Source of the DNA: Clostridium sp.
GTDB taxonomy: Bacteria; Bacillota; Clostridia; Clostridiales; Clostridiaceae
Assembly: GCF_026168755.1 (NCBI RefSeq)
Contig: NZ_JAPFDR010000015.1
Coordinates: forward strand, 1-59,541
Length of the DNA: 59,541 nt
Direction: 5' to 3'
In this document: one piece after another, positions 18,312 through 28,346 of the stretch
How positions within the stretch are numbered: the first letter of the stretch is position 1
Layout: every line of letters begins with the position of its first letter
Translations under genes and position numbers: made by a program
The notes under the pieces: generated by a model
The model's database searches: none
Told to the model about the DNA's origin: nothing
Seen by the model: the letters and a program-made list of their open reading frames with translations, nothing else

Positions 18312-18516
18312 TTTCTTTCACCACTTCAGCATTTTCTTTAATTGTTAAAAACTTGCCCTCTAACGCATCTAATGTCTTATATAACTTATTAACGATTTTA
18401 CTTCCCTTTTCATATTCTTTCATAGCATCTTCCAAACTTAATTCATCATTTTCTAATGTAGATAAAATAGCTTCTAAATTATTTAACATATCATTATAGC
18501 TTTCTTTCTTTGCCAT
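18301..18516 (-). CDS. xseB: Exodeoxyribonuclease VII small subunit
   Basis: 71 residues, the usual size, with [18 protein letters not shown] and [14 protein letters not shown], the XseB helical hairpin. Works with XseA to degrade single-stranded DNA to oligonucleotides. It overlaps xseA upstream by 23 bases and ispA downstream by 11 bases. Confidence 0.95.
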   Translation of the reverse strand: MAKKESYNDMLNNLEAILSTLENDELSLEDAMKEYEKGSKIVNKLYKTLDALEGKFLTIKENAEVVKENEV

Positions 18517-19729
18517 GATAAAACCCTCCTTTTTCTATTGGAGTAAAACTTCCTTTTACGTACCCATCTTCCATAGAAATTTTTATTTCAGTAGTTTCTT
18601 CAAAAAATTCTTTGCTCTTAACTACTTTCCCAGTTTCATCCTCTATTATAGCATAACCTTTTGCTATAATATTCAAAGGATTATGCGCATTTAATATATT
18701 ATTTAATGAGAATATCTTTTCCTTGTTGCTCTTTATTTTAAATTCTATTATTTTTTCTATTTTTTCCTTTAGATTATCAATTTCTAAATATGCATTTGCA
18801 ATTCTATTGCTTGGTGAATTTAAACTTAATATTTTTTCTAAGTTTTTAACATTTTGTTTTTCTTCTTTAAGTCTATCACTTATTATAAAACTCAGTTTTT
18901 CTTTATACTCACTAACTTGATTATATTGATCTTCTTCTAAAGGAGCAACTACTTCTGCCGCTTGTGAAGGAGTGGCTGCTCTAAAGTCTGCTACAAAATC
19001 TGATATAGTAAAATCAACTTCATGCCCTACAGCTGATACAATAGGTATTTCTGATTTAAAAATAGCATATGCAAGAGGCTCTTCATTAAAATTCCATAAC
19101 TCCTCCATAGAACCTCCACCTCTACCAATTATAATAACATCTACACTTTTCTTTTTATTAAAATACTCTATACCTTCAATTACTGTTTTATATGCTCCCT
19201 CCCCTTGTACTAAAGCTGGATAAAGAACAATATCAACCTTTGTATTTCTTCTTCTTATAACATTAATTATATCGTGTATTGCTGCACCGGTTTCTGATGT
19301 TACTATTCCTATTCTATAAGGATTTTTAGGAAGGGTTTTTTTTAACTCATCGTCAAAATACCCCTCCCTGTTTAACTTTTCCTTTAATTTTTCAAATTTT
19401 ATGTGTAGTTCTCCCAAACCCTCTTGTTCTATTCTATCACAATATATTTGAAATGTTCCATTTGCTGTATATACAGATGCTATTCCTGATACTATTACAG
19501 ACATTCCTTCTTGTAATATAATATCTAAATCAAAGCTTTTACTTTTGAACATAATACAATTTACTTTACTATTCTCATCTTTTAATGAAAAATAAATATG
19601 CCCACTGGAATGATATTTTAAATTTGAAATTTCTCCTCTTACAGAAAGGTTATTTAATATAAAATCATTATCTAATATTTTTTTTATATAATTATTAACT
19701 TCTGATACAGTTAAAGTTTTAATTTTCAT
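18494..19729 (-). CDS. xseA: Exodeoxyribonuclease VII large subunit
   Basis: 411 residues. N-terminal OB fold (about 1-100; [20 protein letters not shown]), catalytic domain with [35 protein letters not shown] and AATPSQAAE, then coiled coils. Start ATG overlaps the folD 3' end by 11 bases. Forms a complex with XseB. Confidence 0.96.
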   Translation of the reverse strand: MKIKTLTVSEVNNYIKKILDNDFILNNLSVRGEISNLKYHSSGHIYFSLKDENSKVNCIMFKSKSFDLDIILQEGMSVIVSGIASVYTANGTFQIYCDRIEQEGLGELHIKFEKLKEKLNREGYFDDELKKTLPKNPYRIGIVTSETGAAIHDIINVIRRRNTKVDIVLYPALVQGEGAYKTVIEGIEYFNKKKSVDVIIIGRGGGSMEELWNFNEEPLAYAIFKSEIPIVSAVGHEVDFTISDFVADFRAATPSQAAEVVAPLEEDQYNQVSEYKEKLSFIISDRLKEEKQNVKNLEKILSLNSPSNRIANAYLEIDNLKEKIEKIIEFKIKSNKEKIFSLNNILNAHNPLNIIAKGYAIIEDETGKVVKSKEFFEETTEIKISMEDGYVKGSFTPIEKGGFYHGKERKL

Positions 19730-20567
19730 ACTTTTCTAAAGCCTCACATACATTCTTCATTAAAAGAGTTGTTGTAAGAGCTCCAACCCCTCCTGGAACA
19801 GGAGTAACAAAAGCTGCTTTATCTATAACTTTTTCAAAATCAACATCCCCTGTGATTTTTCCTTCTACAGAATTAGTTCCTACATCAATAACTATTGCAC
19901 CTTCTTTTATATAGCTATCATCTATAAACTTAGCTTTTCCTATAGCAACAATTAAAATATCTGCTCTCTTACATACTTCTTTTAAGTTTTTAGTTCTAGA
20001 ATGACAAATTGTAACTGTACAATTTTCTTTAAGCATCAATGCAGCTGCTGGCTTACCTACTATATTACTTCTTCCAACAACAACTACTTCCATTCCTTCT
20101 AAATTTATATTTAAATTCTTTAATATTGTTAATACAGATTTAGGTGTACATGGCATAAATGTCTCCTCCCCCATGTACAGCTTTCCTTGATTAACAAATG
20201 TTAAACAATCTATATCTTTTTCTGGATATATGGATGATATTACTTTCTTTTCATCCATATTTTTAGGTAATGGCAACTGAAGTATTATACCATTTACACT
20301 GTTATCATTATTTAACTCTTTAATCTTTTCAATTAATTTATCTTCTTTTATATCATCATTTAAATGAATTTTTTCAAATTCTAATCCTAATGAAACTGCT
20401 ACCTTTTCTTGATTATTTAAATAAAATAACGATCCTCCATCATTACCAACCAATATGGATGCAACTTTAGGTATATTCATACCATTTAACTTTCTAGTTT
20501 CTATAAAGTTTTTTATACTTTCCTTCACACCTAAAGCTATAGCCTTACCATCTATTCTATCACCCAT
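19719..20567 (-). CDS. folD: Methylene-THF dehydrogenase / methenyl-THF cyclohydrolase
   Basis: 282 residues; ATG after GGAGGGGTAGGA. Motifs: Tyr and Lys in [31 protein letters not shown] loop, [17 protein letters not shown] (dinucleotide binding) and [15 protein letters not shown]. Interconverts one-carbon folates for purine and formylmethionine synthesis. Overlaps xseA, linking it to the downstream genes; nusB lies 38 bases upstream. Confidence 0.97.
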   Translation of the reverse strand: MGDRIDGKAIALGVKESIKNFIETRKLNGMNIPKVASILVGNDGGSLFYLNNQEKVAVSLGLEFEKIHLNDDIKEDKLIEKIKELNNDNSVNGIILQLPLPKNMDEKKVISSIYPEKDIDCLTFVNQGKLYMGEETFMPCTPKSVLTILKNLNINLEGMEVVVVGRSNIVGKPAAALMLKENCTVTICHSRTKNLKEVCKRADILIVAIGKAKFIDDSYIKEGAIVIDVGTNSVEGKITGDVDFEKVIDKAAFVTPVPGGVGALTTTLLMKNVCEALEKYEN

Positions 20568-20605
20568 TCCTACCCCTCCATATATATCAAAATAAATACT
20601 ACTTA

Positions 20606-21010
20606 TTATAAGCTTTTTAAAACCTTATCTAATACTCCGTTAACAAATGAACAACTCTTCTCATCTGAATATTTTTTAGTTAATTCAACTGCTTCATTTA
20701 TGGCTACACTTCCTGGGACATCTTCAATAAACATCATCTCTCCCACCGCTAATCTTAATATTGTAAGATTAACCTTAGAAACTCTATCTAATTTCCAATT
20801 TACTAAGGATTGTATAACCCTTTCATCAATAGTTTCTACATTGTCAGTAACTATTTTTACAACATTCTTTATATATTCTACATCTATAGTATTTAAATCC
20901 ATCTCATAATCTTCTATGAAATTTTCTATTGTTTCCTCATAACTATTTTTGCTAAGCTCCATGCTAAAAAGCAATTCCATTGCTTTTTCTCTTGATTTCT
21001 GTCTTTTCAT
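20606..21010 (-). CDS. nusB: Transcription antitermination factor NusB
   Basis: 134 residues; ATG after AGGAGGAAGTT. All-helical, begins RQKSREKAMELLFSMELS and has VAINEAVELTKKYSDEKSCSFVNGVLDKV, both typical. NusB with NusE binds boxA RNA in rRNA leaders. First gene of the nusB-folD-xseA-xseB-ispA-dxs-tlyA-nadK stretch; the promoter should lie in 21011-21220 but no clean one was seen. Confidence 0.96.
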   Translation of the reverse strand: MKRQKSREKAMELLFSMELSKNSYEETIENFIEDYEMDLNTIDVEYIKNVVKIVTDNVETIDERVIQSLVNWKLDRVSKVNLTILRLAVGEMMFIEDVPGSVAINEAVELTKKYSDEKSCSFVNGVLDKVLKSL

Positions 21011-21224
21011 AACTTCCTCCTAAGTATATATAATATACATTAATCTCTTTATTTGTATTATGAACTTATATTATATTAATTAAACATATGTATATTACAA
21101 TATTATCTTATTTCTGTCCATAAAAATAATCTTTTACGAAGCAACTTCTACTATTATAAATAACTTTTTTAAAATTTACTATCTAATTTTTATGTAAACC
21201 TTATATTTTTTCTATTACAATGAG

Positions 21225-21252
21225 AAACCCTCTGTTTTACAGAGGGTTTTTT
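21225..21252. terminator. Bidirectional terminator between asp23 and nusB
   Basis: AAACCCTCTG, loop TTTTA-like, CAGAGGGTTT followed by TTTTT on the plus strand; the minus strand has a weaker T-run. It ends the asp23 transcript. Confidence 0.7.
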
Positions 21253-21254
21253 TA

Positions 21255-21644
21255 CTATACTTCTAGCTCTTCCTGTTGTTCTTGTTTTGGAACATATATG
21301 TTTTGAACATTGACATTAACTTTATCAACCTTTAAACCAGTCATAGCTTCAACAGTCTTTTTAACATTTTCTTGAGCTGCACTTACTACATCTGGAATTT
21401 TCACACCATACTCTACTGCTACATTTAATTCAATTATAGCTTTATCCTCTTCTAATGTAACCTTTACATTCTTCCCACCAGAAGCTTTTTTACCTTTTAA
21501 TATTTGTGATATGTTACTTGAAACTCCATGTGGAACTTCTACTATTCCTTGAATTTCATCTGCTGCTATTTCTGCTATAACACTTACTACTTCATCAGAA
21601 ATTTTAACAATTCCTATAGTAGATTCATTGTTTACATTTTCCAT
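21255..21644 (-). CDS. Asp23/Gls24 family protein
   Basis: 129 residues; ATG after AAGGAGGTTAAGAT. Begins with acidic-Asn-rich MENVNNESTIGIVKISDEVV and contains VAVEYGVKIPDVVSAAQENVK, the Asp23 domain. Such proteins are cytoplasmic or membrane-attached and linked to envelope stress; B. subtilis YqhY sits in the same place, between spoIIIAH and nusB. It has its own promoter at 21695-21723 and its own terminator. Confidence 0.92.
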   Translation of the reverse strand: MENVNNESTIGIVKISDEVVSVIAEIAADEIQGIVEVPHGVSSNISQILKGKKASGGKNVKVTLEEDKAIIELNVAVEYGVKIPDVVSAAQENVKKTVEAMTGLKVDKVNVNVQNIYVPKQEQQEELEV

Positions 21645-21694
21645 ATCTTAACCTCCTTAAGGTTTATTATATAAACCTACTTTTCCTTATGTTC

Positions 21695-21723
21695 ATTATA
21701 GCAAAAGACCCTTTATATTACAA
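21695..21723 (-). promoter_or_regulatory. Sigma-A type promoter for the asp23-like gene
   Basis: On the minus strand: TTGTAA (21718-21723), 17-base spacer, TATAAT (21695-21700), 51 bases before the ATG. It starts within a few bases of the spoIIIAH stop, so the gene is expressed independently of sporulation. Confidence 0.75.
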
Positions 21724-21727
21724 TGAA

Positions 21728-22255
21728 TTATTTCATTGATGTTATATCTACATCTGTTAATGTAGTAATATCTTCAACAACTTTCTTTATTACAGCTGAG
21801 TTTTCCTCTGATAAAACATCCTCTACCTTTACATAAACTTTTACAGTTTGATTATCATTAATCATACAAATTGCATCTTCATAACCTTTATTTCTAATTT
21901 CTGATTCAACTCTACTTTCTTGATCTTGCATTTTTGCTTTTTGAACTAAAGCATTATTTGCTACATCTTTTGATTCTTGTGATGCATTTGCATCTTCTGT
22001 AATAGCTTTCATATCATTTACATACTTTTCATCTTGTTGTTCCTTAGTTGATCTCATACTATAGAAATACTCTGTTGTACTTAAAGTTTCTTCTGTTGCT
22101 GCATCAGTCTTTGTATTATCAGTATTTTGGCTTAATACATCCTCCAAACTTGTTGGGTCGTTATAACCATTTTCATTTAGCTTCATAGATAATACTCCAA
22201 CACACACTATCAAAGCCATTAGTGTAAAAATAATCCCAAATTGTTTTTTTGTCAT
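21728..22255 (-). CDS. spoIIIAH: Stage III sporulation protein AH
   Basis: 175 residues. One N-terminal transmembrane segment (about 6-24, FGIIFTLMALIVCVGVLSM), an Asp/Thr/Glu-rich linker, and a C-terminal YscJ/FliF-like ring-building domain. The mother-cell protein forms a ring and binds forespore SpoIIQ to make the feeding-tube channel. Last gene of the operon. In clostridia the family is shorter than in Bacillus; this length fits. Confidence 0.93.
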   Translation of the reverse strand: MTKKQFGIIFTLMALIVCVGVLSMKLNENGYNDPTSLEDVLSQNTDNTKTDAATEETLSTTEYFYSMRSTKEQQDEKYVNDMKAITEDANASQESKDVANNALVQKAKMQDQESRVESEIRNKGYEDAICMINDNQTVKVYVKVEDVLSEENSAVIKKVVEDITTLTDVDITSMK

Positions 22256-22294
22256 TTTAAATTCCTCCCATTCTTTTTATATAACATATATATG

Positions 22295-22918
22295 CTAGCT
22301 TCCCATAGGATATACATTAACCTTTTCTAAACTTAAATTATATAAACTTGAAACAGCCTTTTGTATATCATATGTTATCTTGCTGCTCTTAGCACCTTCT
22401 GCAACAATTAGTACCCCTGTAATTTGTGGTTTATATGTCTTAGTTATAAAAGGTTCACTTGTGCTTGAATCACTTTGCATTACTACTGTTGCTCCTTCAG
22501 TTTCTTGCTTTGTTACTCTTGTTCCTCCATTAGTATCTTCCTCTTCTGTTTCTGAGGTTTGAGTGCTTGAATTTGTTGCTGGCACTTTAACTTCACTACT
22601 TTCAAAGTAAATATTAACAACTACTTCTCCTACTCCATCAATTTTAGAAAGTATTTCTTCTAATTTTTCTTTTTGTTCTGTTTCATAATCTAATAGTTCT
22701 TTAGAGGTTGTAACTCCCTCTTCACTTGAAACTTCTTGAGCTCCAATTGGTGTATTATCACCATTTCCTTTAGTTAATCCAGCATCATCTCCTATAAAAT
22801 TACTTACTGCAAGCCATAAAAATATAATTACAAGTAATACTATTAAGCAATTAACAAATTTTTTATTTTGCATAAGGTTGTTAATTTCTTCATTAATTTT
22901 ATTTTTATCTTTATCCAT
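22295..22918 (-). CDS. spoIIIAG: Stage III sporulation protein AG
   Basis: 207 residues; transmembrane segment about 21-43 (VNCLIVLLVIIFLWLAVSNF), then a Thr/Glu-rich linker and a C-terminal ring-building domain with ITGVLIVAEGAKSSKITYDI. It forms large oligomeric rings in the mother-cell membrane, part of the SpoIIIA-SpoIIQ secretion-like complex. It starts 25 bases after spoIIIAF. Confidence 0.94.
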   Translation of the reverse strand: MDKDKNKINEEINNLMQNKKFVNCLIVLLVIIFLWLAVSNFIGDDAGLTKGNGDNTPIGAQEVSSEEGVTTSKELLDYETEQKEKLEEILSKIDGVGEVVVNIYFESSEVKVPATNSSTQTSETEEEDTNGGTRVTKQETEGATVVMQSDSSTSEPFITKTYKPQITGVLIVAEGAKSSKITYDIQKAVSSLYNLSLEKVNVYPMGS

Positions 22919-22943
22919 ATATACCTCTCCCTCCTATCATTTA

Positions 22944-23528
22944 TTATTTTCCCATGCTATATAATTTTATTTTTTCTGTTGGTATTTTAAAAACTTCTGA
23001 TAAGTAATTCTTAATTTCTTCTTCATTCTCCACTGATCCATCATTTGATACTGCTTCTTCACTTTCTTTATTTATATCAATTTTAATGCTATCAACTATT
23101 TTTATTCCCTTATCTTTTACTCCAACTTCTAAACTATCTATACTATAAGTCATACTCTCTAAATCTATTTCACATTCAACATTTGATTTAAACTCTTTAT
23201 CTGAAAACTTTTCTTTAAGTAAATTATCACAGTTACTATTTAAATTATTTTTAAATGACTCTATTTGACTTTTACTTATACTATCTTCATTTTCATTAGT
23301 TGTATCTTCATAAAACATACTTTCATAATTCTTTATAGCATTTACTAATTCTTGCTCTCCACCAGTAAAAAACTTTACTATTGGGTTTATCATTACTGAA
23401 ATAAGTATTAATCCTAATACAAATTTTATATATTTTTTCATAGAATTATCTGGTGAAATTATCTCTACTGCTGTCATAAATATCATTGTAGCAACTAAGG
23501 TTATAACAAAATTATTTATATATTCCAT
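22944..23528 (-). CDS. spoIIIAF: Stage III sporulation protein AF
   Basis: 194 residues. Two membrane segments (about 5-22 and 33-51, IKFVLGLILISVMINPIVKF), then a soluble domain ending PTEKIKLYSMGK with a ring-building fold in homologues. Starts 4 bases after spoIIIAE. Confidence 0.93.
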   Translation of the reverse strand: MEYINNFVITLVATMIFMTAVEIISPDNSMKKYIKFVLGLILISVMINPIVKFFTGGEQELVNAIKNYESMFYEDTTNENEDSISKSQIESFKNNLNSNCDNLLKEKFSDKEFKSNVECEIDLESMTYSIDSLEVGVKDKGIKIVDSIKIDINKESEEAVSNDGSVENEEEIKNYLSEVFKIPTEKIKLYSMGK

Positions 23529-23532
23529 TTTA

Positions 23533-24726
23533 TTAACCTCCTATAACAAACTTTCCTGCAGATATCATAATTGCTATAAGAATAAAAAACATTATACTTA
23601 CACTTAAAACACATGACATTATTAATACTAAAGATTCCCCTGCAGCAGCTATAGAACTTGTAATTCTCTTATCTGTTATTGGTTCTAACAAAGCTGCTGA
23701 AAGTTTAAAAATAAGTGATGATAATATTAACTTAATAATTGGATATAAAATTACTAAAATTATAACTATTAGTCCAATTGATCCAATTGCATTTTTTATA
23801 ATCAATGAGTATCCAGCTACAGATGATATAGCATCGGAAAAAGATTTACCTACTATTGGTATGAAGTTATCAACTGCAAATTTAGCTGTCTTTAATGTAA
23901 CTGCATCTATAGTAGAAGAAGTTATACCTCTAATAGTTAATATTCCTATAAAAATAGTAAGAATAATTCCTTGAAGCCATACAGTAGACTTCTTTATCAT
24001 CCCACATAAATTAGATAATTTTGATTCTGTTGAAATATTATTTGTAAACTGTAATACAAAAGTTATTAAAATCAACGGTATTATAACGTTTATATATATT
24101 TTAGGAATTAATATGGTAGCCCCAAGTATTATTGGATCCATAGTAGCTGCTTGAGTTAAGCCTCCTGCTGCCGCTAACATAACTACTAAAACTGGTGAAA
24201 CTTTATCCATAAAGTCTGTAATTTGAACAATTACATCTTTGGCCAGTGATATTGATATAATAAAAGTTTTTGATAATAATATTATTAAAATAGCATAACA
24301 GGCATAAAAGGCTACTTGCGACACTCCCTCACTTGAAAAAGACGACTGTATATTTTTAAATAATGAGCATATTATTCCTATTGCAACAATTGAAAATGCT
24401 AATGACAATACTGTTTTTACTTCTCTAAAAAACAAACTTATAACTGCATTTATAATTGTTGAAAATGATAAATTTCCTTCACCAGTTTCTATATAACTTT
24501 GTATATAACTTATTGGATCTAACTCATTAACAAGCTCTACATCACTTTTCATTGTATTAATATAATCATATAAACTATTAATCTTTGACTCTACTTCTTC
24601 ATCATTAGTTATAGTTGTAAGCTCTTCTGCATAGACAATTTTATTAGGAAATATGGAAATTTCACTAAACCCTAAAATACTGATAATTGTCAAAGAGTAA
24701 ATTATCTTTAAAATATAGTTTTTCAT
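23533..24726 (-). CDS. spoIIIAE: Stage III sporulation protein AE
   Basis: 397 residues. N-terminal signal-like segment (about 5-22), an extracytoplasmic part, then about seven membrane helices with PVLVVMLAAAGGLTQAA and PIVGKSFSDAISSVAGYSL, the conserved core. A membrane component of the feeding-tube complex. Confidence 0.95.
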   Translation of the reverse strand: MKNYILKIIYSLTIISILGFSEISIFPNKIVYAEELTTITNDEEVESKINSLYDYINTMKSDVELVNELDPISYIQSYIETGEGNLSFSTIINAVISLFFREVKTVLSLAFSIVAIGIICSLFKNIQSSFSSEGVSQVAFYACYAILIILLSKTFIISISLAKDVIVQITDFMDKVSPVLVVMLAAAGGLTQAATMDPIILGATILIPKIYINVIIPLILITFVLQFTNNISTESKLSNLCGMIKKSTVWLQGIILTIFIGILTIRGITSSTIDAVTLKTAKFAVDNFIPIVGKSFSDAISSVAGYSLIIKNAIGSIGLIVIILVILYPIIKLILSSLIFKLSAALLEPITDKRITSSIAAAGESLVLIMSCVLSVSIMFFILIAIMISAGKFVIGG

Positions 24727-24734
24727 TTTCTCAC

Positions 24735-25127
24735 CTACAATATCTGAAGAATTGAATTTAATACAGCCATTAAAATTGGAATTGCCAATCCCAATATCAT
24801 AATTTTCCCTGCAAATTCAACCTTAGTGCCTATACTTCCAGCACCAGAGTCTTTACATATTTCACTACAAAAAGAAGTTATATAAGCTATTGCTAGTATT
24901 TTTAATACAATACCAATATATACAGTATCTATATTTGCTTTATTGGCAATATCTTTAATAAACTCTATTATATCTCCTAGTTGTCCTATCATATAAAGGA
25001 ATATTCCTATTCCAGCTGCAAGTACTACAAGTAATCCTACATCAGACTTCTTATCTTTTAATAAAAGGAATATAAATAAAGCAGTAAAAGCAAAAAATGC
25101 AACATTAATTATCTCCATAAATCTCAC
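24735..25127 (-). CDS. spoIIIAD: Stage III sporulation protein AD
   Basis: 130 residues with four hydrophobic helices; GIVLKILAIAYITSFCSEICKDSGAGS is split here: GIVLKILAIAYITSF then CSEICKDSGAGSIGTKVEFA, the family hallmark. Directly abuts spoIIIAC. Confidence 0.94.
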   Translation of the reverse strand: MRFMEIINVAFFAFTALFIFLLLKDKKSDVGLLVVLAAGIGIFLYMIGQLGDIIEFIKDIANKANIDTVYIGIVLKILAIAYITSFCSEICKDSGAGSIGTKVEFAGKIMILGLAIPILMAVLNSILQIL

Positions 25128-25325
25128 CTAAAAAGTAAACATAGTTTTTACAGTATCAAAAAGATTTGATATCATTCCAATAATAGTAATTAAAATAATA
25201 ACCATCCCTGCTAAATTAGCTAATACTGCAAATTCCTTTTTCCCATTCCCCTCTAGCACTTTTTCAATGACCATAAGTAAAACTCCCATTGCTCCAATTT
25301 TAAATAACAAACTTACATCAAACAT
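25128..25325 (-). CDS. spoIIIAC: Stage III sporulation protein AC
   Basis: 65 residues, two membrane helices (FKIGAMGVLLMVIEKVLEG and LAGMVIILITIIGMISNLF). Small size is normal for this protein. Ribosome site AAGGGGGGAA is clear; abuts spoIIIAD. Confidence 0.94.
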   Translation of the reverse strand: MFDVSLLFKIGAMGVLLMVIEKVLEGNGKKEFAVLANLAGMVIILITIIGMISNLFDTVKTMFTF

Positions 25326-25344
25326 AATAAATCATATTCCCCCC

Positions 25345-25863
25345 TTAGATAAAAAATACTGCTAGCATCGCACCAATAGACAACCCTAACGTCCTATATA
25401 ACTTAATATTTTCTTTTTCGAACTTTCTTGCTTCTTTATAATTTATATCTATATTATCTAATGCCAATTTAAATATCTTATCTTGTCCTGTTACTCCTGA
25501 TGAACCTAGTGTTTTAAAAAAATCACTTATAATTTTATTATCATCTGATGTTAAATTTATCTTTTCCCTTGATTTTATATAAGCATTTTCAAAACTTTCA
25601 TATATACTTACTGTATAACCATTTTCCAATGCAAGTGCCATATCACTAAATATCTCAGAAACTGGCTCTAAAACTTTTTTACTAATTTCTAATAAAGCAT
25701 CTGGCAATGGAGTATTAGCATATATAATTTCATTATTTAATAATAATAGTGCTTTTTGAAACTCCTTTAAATGTATGCTTCTTCTTTTGTAATTCTCCCC
25801 TAAAAAGAAACCTATAAATGTACAGATTAGAAACATTAAAAAAATCATTATACTTCTAAACAT
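25345..25863 (-). CDS. spoIIIAB: Stage III sporulation protein AB
   Basis: 172 residues, with membrane segments at both ends (about 2-20 and 154-171). Contains RSIHLKEFQKALLLLNNEIIYANTPL (in two parts: RSIHLKEFQKALLLL, NNEIIYANTPLPDAL). Related in fold to GspF-type platform proteins and thought to work with the ATPase SpoIIIAA. Overlaps spoIIIAA by 16 bases. Confidence 0.94.
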   Translation of the reverse strand: MFRSIMIFLMFLICTFIGFFLGENYKRRSIHLKEFQKALLLLNNEIIYANTPLPDALLEISKKVLEPVSEIFSDMALALENGYTVSIYESFENAYIKSREKINLTSDDNKIISDFFKTLGSSGVTGQDKIFKLALDNIDINYKEARKFEKENIKLYRTLGLSIGAMLAVFFI

Positions 25864-26771
25864 TGTAATCCCTTCCCTCTACTTACCTTATAAACTTTTT
25901 CTATAGTTCCAGCCCCCCTTCGATTGCTTAATAATATGATTCTTTCCAATACGCAACTATCTATTAGTTCCTTAAAAACCTTTCTATTATAAATATCATT
26001 TATATCATAACCATGTACTGTAACTATAATATTAACTCCAGAATTAAAAGCCATATTTAGTGCTTCTAAATCACCTTCTGTTCCTATCTCATCACATATT
26101 AATACTTCTGGAGAAAGACTTCTTATAGCCATAATCATTCCTGATTTTTTTAAACAATTATCCAAAATATCAGTTCTTATACCTACATTCATTTGAGGAA
26201 TTCCATTATAACAAGCTGCAATTTCACTTCTTTCATCTACAATTGTTACTTTCTTTCCCTTTAAATTTATTTGATACATTCCATTAGATAAATTCTTAGC
26301 TATATCTCTTAATATAGTTGTTTTCCCACATTTAGGTGGAGATACTATTAAAGTGTTATATACTCTATCATTTTCTGTAATTAATCTCATAACTTTATTA
26401 GAAGCTCCTATAACTTCTTTACATATTCTTATGTTTAATGAGGAAATATTTTTTATAGTTCTAACTTCACCTTTTGACATTACACATTCCCCAGCTAGTC
26501 CAACTCTATGTCCTCCCTTTAATGTAATATAACCTTGCTTAATTTCTTCTTCAAAGGCATATAATGAATAGTTTGAAATTTTAGTTATTAAGTACCTTAA
26601 ATCCTCCCTTGTAGGAGTATAATCTAATACCTTTTCCTCAAATGATAAATTTAATATTATCGGTTTTCCAACCTTAATTCTTATTTCTTGTATTTTATCT
26701 TCCATTAAAAACTGTTTAATACCATTTCCTATTACTTCTGGAAGTATTTTGTAAATCTCATCATAATTCAT
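25848..26771 (-). CDS. spoIIIAA: Stage III sporulation protein AA, secretion-type ATPase
   Basis: 307 residues. Walker A SPPKCGKTTILRDIA (about 144-158), Walker B VLICDEIGTEGD, and GGHRVGLAGEC in the N-terminal domain. A PilT/GspE-like AAA+ ATPase that powers the SpoIIIA complex. First gene of the operon; sigma-E control is expected from knowledge of the operon, but I could not identify a convincing sigma-E promoter in 26772-26935. Confidence 0.95.
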   Translation of the reverse strand: MNYDEIYKILPEVIGNGIKQFLMEDKIQEIRIKVGKPIILNLSFEEKVLDYTPTREDLRYLITKISNYSLYAFEEEIKQGYITLKGGHRVGLAGECVMSKGEVRTIKNISSLNIRICKEVIGASNKVMRLITENDRVYNTLIVSPPKCGKTTILRDIAKNLSNGMYQINLKGKKVTIVDERSEIAACYNGIPQMNVGIRTDILDNCLKKSGMIMAIRSLSPEVLICDEIGTEGDLEALNMAFNSGVNIIVTVHGYDINDIYNRKVFKELIDSCVLERIILLSNRRGAGTIEKVYKVSRGKGLQCLEV

Positions 26772-26935
26772 ATAATCACTTCCTTATTTCCCTTTCTCTT
26801 TAATTTTTATTTCACATAATAGCTAATTATTCATACTATAAAAAAATATGTAAATTATTTATTTAAAAACATATGTAAAATAAATACCTATAATAATATA
26901 TTTATCTCATCACATATAAATTCCTTAAATTTAAT

Positions 26936-26984
26936 GAAAAAACATAGGCTATTGCAATTACTTTGCAATAGCCTATGTTTTTTA
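26936..26984. terminator. Strong bidirectional terminator
   Basis: ACATAGGCTATTGCAA (26942-26957) pairs perfectly with TTGCAATAGCCTATGT (26963-26978); A-runs precede and T-runs follow on both strands. Downstream of the CD1247-like gene. Confidence 0.85.
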
Positions 26985-27018
26985 AACTAAGTAAGTTTTA
27001 ATAAATATATACTATGTA

Positions 27019-27384
27019 TTATTTGTTAGCTATACCGCCACAAAATGGACAAGGAATATTATTGTTGTTATTTAATGCTTGTTGTTCTACAAATAAAGGT
27101 TTATTACACTTTTCACATTTGATTTCAACATATTCATCTTCTAATTCACTTAAATCATCAAATGATACTTCTTCAAATAGTTCATCTTGTATATCTGTTA
27201 AATCATTATCTATATATTCCATATTTTCTTCTAAATATTCTTGTCTTATATTTAAATCCTCAACCTTTGAAGATAAGTCTAATAATATATCACTTATAGA
27301 ATTAAATATATTATTATATTTTTCATCTTGTATATCATTTATCATATTTTTCAGTTGATCTATTTTAGTATATATTTCTCTCAT
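27019..27384 (-). CDS. CD1247-like protein: acidic coiled coil with zinc ribbon
   Basis: 121 residues. The first 80 are acidic with heptad-like Ile/Leu spacing (coiled coil); the end has CEKC and CPFC, 25 residues apart, a zinc ribbon. It matches the family annotated in clostridia as CD1247 N-terminal domain protein, of unknown function. Monocistronic, between efp and spoIIIAA. Confidence 0.8.
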   Translation of the reverse strand: MREIYTKIDQLKNMINDIQDEKYNNIFNSISDILLDLSSKVEDLNIRQEYLEENMEYIDNDLTDIQDELFEEVSFDDLSELEDEYVEIKCEKCNKPLFVEQQALNNNNNIPCPFCGGIANK

Positions 27385-27580
27385 ACTTTCACTTCCTTTG
27401 AAGAAATTATTATATATATAATTATACCCTTATTTTCTCATCTTTAAAAGAAAAATCGGACATGTTTATATAAGTTGAAAGAACTAAATTAAATATTTAG
27501 ATTCACTATATTAAACACACTATTCATATTTACTCTTAGGTATAACTTGAATAGCTAAATCAAAGATTTATATCCTCTAT

Positions 27581-27616
27581 AAAAAAACAAATGCTAAGTT
27601 AAAAACCTAGCATTTA
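27581..27616 (-). terminator. Terminator of efp
   Basis: ATGCTAAG and CTAGCAT arms with surrounding A/T pairs; on the minus strand TTTTTTT follows. It lies just past the efp stop codon. Confidence 0.75.
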
Positions 27617-27624
27617 CTTTAAGA

Positions 27625-28182
27625 TTAAACTCTTTCCATGTATTCACCAGTTCTAGTGTCAACTCTTATAGTATCACCTTCGTTAACAAACATAGGTACG
27701 TTAACAACTGCTCCAGTTTCTAATGTAGCTGGTTTCATAGCGTTTGTAGCTGTGTTTCCTTTTACTCCTGGGTCAGCTTGAGTTATTAATAACTCAACAA
27801 AGTTTGGTGCTTCAACTGAGAATGCATCACCTTTGTAGAACTTAATTACTGCAAACATGTTTTCTTTTATAAACTTTATAGCATCTTCAACTTTTTCATA
27901 GTTTAGTGGAATTTGCTCGTAAGTTTCTTGATCCATGAAGTAGTATAATTCTCCATCAGAATAAAGATATTGCATTTCTTTTCTTTCAATTACTGCTTCT
28001 TGTAATTTTGTAGTTGGGTTGAAAGTTGTATCTGTAACCCCACCTGAAATAACATTTCTAAGCTTAGTTCTAACGAAAGCAGCACCTTTACCAGGTTTAA
28101 CGTGTAAGAAGTCTATTACTGTATACACTTGTCCGTCGTACTCAAAAGTTGTACCTTTTCTTAAATCACCTGCTGATATCAT
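27625..28182 (-). CDS. efp: Elongation factor P
   Basis: 185 residues, family length, from the ATG at 28182 after GGAGGGAATTTTTT. The longer frame to 28203 begins before the ribosome site. Three OB-like domains; the loop [14 protein letters not shown] carries the Lys position that is modified in some bacteria. EF-P relieves ribosome stalling at polyproline. Independent transcript. Confidence 0.97.
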   Translation of the reverse strand: MISAGDLRKGTTFEYDGQVYTVIDFLHVKPGKGAAFVRTKLRNVISGGVTDTTFNPTTKLQEAVIERKEMQYLYSDGELYYFMDQETYEQIPLNYEKVEDAIKFIKENMFAVIKFYKGDAFSVEAPNFVELLITQADPGVKGNTATNAMKPATLETGAVVNVPMFVNEGDTIRVDTRTGEYMERV

Positions 28183-28346
28183 AAAAAATTCCCTCCAAAT
28201 CACTTGAATTCATAGTTATTATGACCTTTATTTTTAATAAATAATCATAATCCCCTTTGTCGTTTAATGACACAACAAAAACATTCTATCAAAATTACTA
28301 AAGAAATGCAATTATTTCATTAATAACATAAAAAAATTTAATAAAT
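28183..28346. other. Spacer between the pilus cluster and efp
   Basis: This AT-rich spacer probably carries the efp promoter; nothing else was recognised. The pilus genes end at 28347 without an obvious intrinsic terminator. Confidence 0.3.

Noticed and set aside
21011..21224. nusB promoter TTGTAA...TATAAT
   Set aside because: Spacer is 19 bases, outside the usual range; not called.
26772..26935. Sigma-E promoter for spoIIIAA
   Set aside because: Several CATA-like elements occur, but none had a matching -35 at 14 bases; AT-rich background gives many partial matches.
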